From assembly GCA_018401375.1 (NCBI GenBank), contig JAGYKR010000005.1, positions 1-59,253 on the forward strand: a stretch of DNA of 59,253 bases, given 5' to 3'. The position numbers and the translations under genes are program-made. Of this stretch, positions 58,422 through 59,253 are shown piece by piece. Source of the DNA: Ilumatobacteraceae bacterium. GTDB lineage: Bacteria > Actinomycetota > Acidimicrobiia > Acidimicrobiales > Ilumatobacteraceae. A model generated the notes under the pieces. That model did not search any database and was not told the origin of the DNA. It saw nothing but the letters and a program-made list of their open reading frames with translations. Within the stretch, counting starts at the first letter, position 1. Each line of letters opens with the position of its first letter.

Positions 58422-59253
58422 TCAGCCCAAATCAAACAGGTCGGCCACGGCCGCTGCGTTGCGTTCCCCGCGGGGCGTTCCGGCTTGGTCCTTTAAGCGC
58501 ACCGAGGGTGCGTGCAGCATTTTGGCAATGATGCTGCGGGTGATCACTTCCACCGACTCCCGTTGTTCAGGGGTCAAATCAGCGAGCCGACTGCTGTGGC
58601 GTTCGAGCTCTTGGAGACGTACCTGCTCGGCGCGGTCGCGCATGGCAATTACCAACGGAGTCGCCTGCAGTGCTGTGGACTCCGCTCGAAACCGATCGAT
58701 CTGCTCGCGCAGAATGCTCCGGACCGAATCCACCTCGCTGAGGCGCGAGTTACGTCCCCGTTCGGCCCAGGTCCGCAGATCTTCGAGGTCCCACACCGTC
58801 ACTCCGGGGAGTTCGCCAACGGAGGGCTCCACATCACGCGGCAGCGCAATGTCCACGATCAGTATCGGGCGCAAAGGCTGGCGGGCGAGGCTGATGAGCT
58901 CCGAGGTGATCACCGGCTCCTCGCTCCCGGTACAGGTCAAAACCAAATCGGCAGTGCCGAGCACCTCGGGCAGGCGCTCAAAGCCCACTGCTCGGCCGTC
59001 AACCCTCTGGGCCAAAGCATCGCCGCGCCCAGCGGAGCGGTTAGCAACGATGATTTCGCCGGCCCCTGCGTTATGCAGAGCAACTGCGATCCCGTCGCCC
59101 ATCGCCCCGGCGCCCACCACGAGCACCTGCGCTCCCTCTAGAGGGCCGAGACGTTCCATCGCCATCTCTACAGCGGCGTGGCTCATCGAGACTGTCCCAC
59201 GCCCGATGGAGGTCTCGGTCCTCGCCCGCTTCCCCGCCGTGATCGCATGGCGG
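58422..59253 (-). CDS. hemA: Glutamyl-tRNA reductase, 5' truncated by the window edge
   Basis: The C-terminal 277 residues are present. The frame is open to the last base: the part before the first in-window Met (59186) reads like the conserved T-E-T-S-I-G-R-G-T-V-S-M-S-H-A-A-V-E helix, so the gene continues outside. The NADPH domain GAQVLVVGAGAMGDGIAVAL and the C-terminal dimerisation domain (VITRSIIAKMLHAPSVRLKD) are complete. The enzyme reduces glutamyl-tRNA to glutamate-1-semialdehyde, the first committed step of C5 haem synthesis. Confidence 0.94.
   Translation of the reverse strand, partial: RHAITAGKRARTETSIGRGTVSMSHAAVEMAMERLGPLEGAQVLVVGAGAMGDGIAVALHNAGAGEIIVANRSAGRGDALAQRVDGRAVGFERLPEVLGTADLVLTCTGSEEPVITSELISLARQPLRPILIVDIALPRDVEPSVGELPGVTVWDLEDLRTWAERGRNSRLSEVDSVRSILREQIDRFRAESTALQATPLVIAMRDRAEQVRLQELERHSSRLADLTPEQRESVEVITRSIIAKMLHAPSVRLKDQAGTPRGERNAAAVADLFDLG

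Overview
The window is a chromosomal stretch of a high-GC Gram-positive bacterium, most likely an actinobacterium of the class Acidimicrobiia. The lineage is inferred from gene content: two F420-type luciferase-like oxidoreductases, a mycoredoxin-like glutaredoxin, a SigR/RsrA-type sigma/anti-sigma pair, a DevR/DosR-like two-component system, an LppM-like lipoprotein, an actinobacterial-style Tad pilus cluster, and many start codons placed 6-8 bases after a TANNNT box (leaderless transcription). No integrase, transposase, phage gene or CRISPR array was recognised. The gene order looks like core chromosome with small scars.

Layout. 1-6.1 kb: end of an F420 oxidoreductase, alpha-glucan phosphorylase, a mycothiol-isomerase-like protein and a short-chain dehydrogenase (SDR), tRNA-Lys, a frameshifted mycoredoxin-like gene and a pirin. 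6.1-12.1 kb (minus): acyl-CoA dehydrogenase, biotin-dependent acyl-CoA carboxylase alpha and beta subunits, and a PfkB kinase. 12.1-18.4 kb: SDR, alpha/beta hydrolase, class III CoA-transferase, metallo-beta-lactamase fold hydrolase, MpaB-like oxygenase and a second F420 oxidoreductase. 18.4-26.9 kb: YcaQ-like glycosylase, cyclophilin, a zinc-less DksA-like protein with an unknown partner, epoxide hydrolase, two membrane proteins, a primary-type sigma factor directly followed in the same frame by an AlkA-like glycosylase, a selenocysteine tRNA and a D-2-hydroxyacid dehydrogenase. 27.1-31.0 kb: Tad pilus genes. 31.1-40.0 kb: prokaryotic FeS photolyase-like protein, DUF952, RsgA, an MMPL exporter divergent from its likely TetR regulator, and topoisomerase I. 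40.0-43.3 kb: multicopper oxidase and a DevS/DevR-like pair. 43.3-48.9 kb: thymidylate kinase, DNA polymerase III delta', enoyl-CoA hydratase, LppM-like lipoprotein, tRNA-Thr, a truncated universal stress protein and an APC permease. 48.6-53.6 kb: small barrel protein, Old Yellow Enzyme, SigR/RsrA-like pair, TilS, a phosphatase-like protein and a renalase-like oxidase. 53.7-59.3 kb (minus): the haem genes hemA(partial)-hemC-hemD-hemB-hemL plus one unknown membrane protein.

How the parts work together. The haem genes, tad genes, carboxylase genes and tmk-holB are packed with 1-13 base overlaps or very short gaps and probably form operons. The TetR/MMPL intergenic region carries two identical 18-bp dyads. 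The DevR-like regulator has DosR-type boxes in front of itself and in front of the multicopper oxidase, which suggests one regulon.

The observations most worth checking are: two genes (alkA and tadE) whose conserved N-termini extend upstream of any ATG/GTG/TTG, one of them in frame with the preceding TGA in a genome that encodes tRNA-Sec; the mycoredoxin frameshift at a T5 run; the DevR-type boxes; the leaderless promoter inventory; and several short tandem repeats sitting at gene edges.
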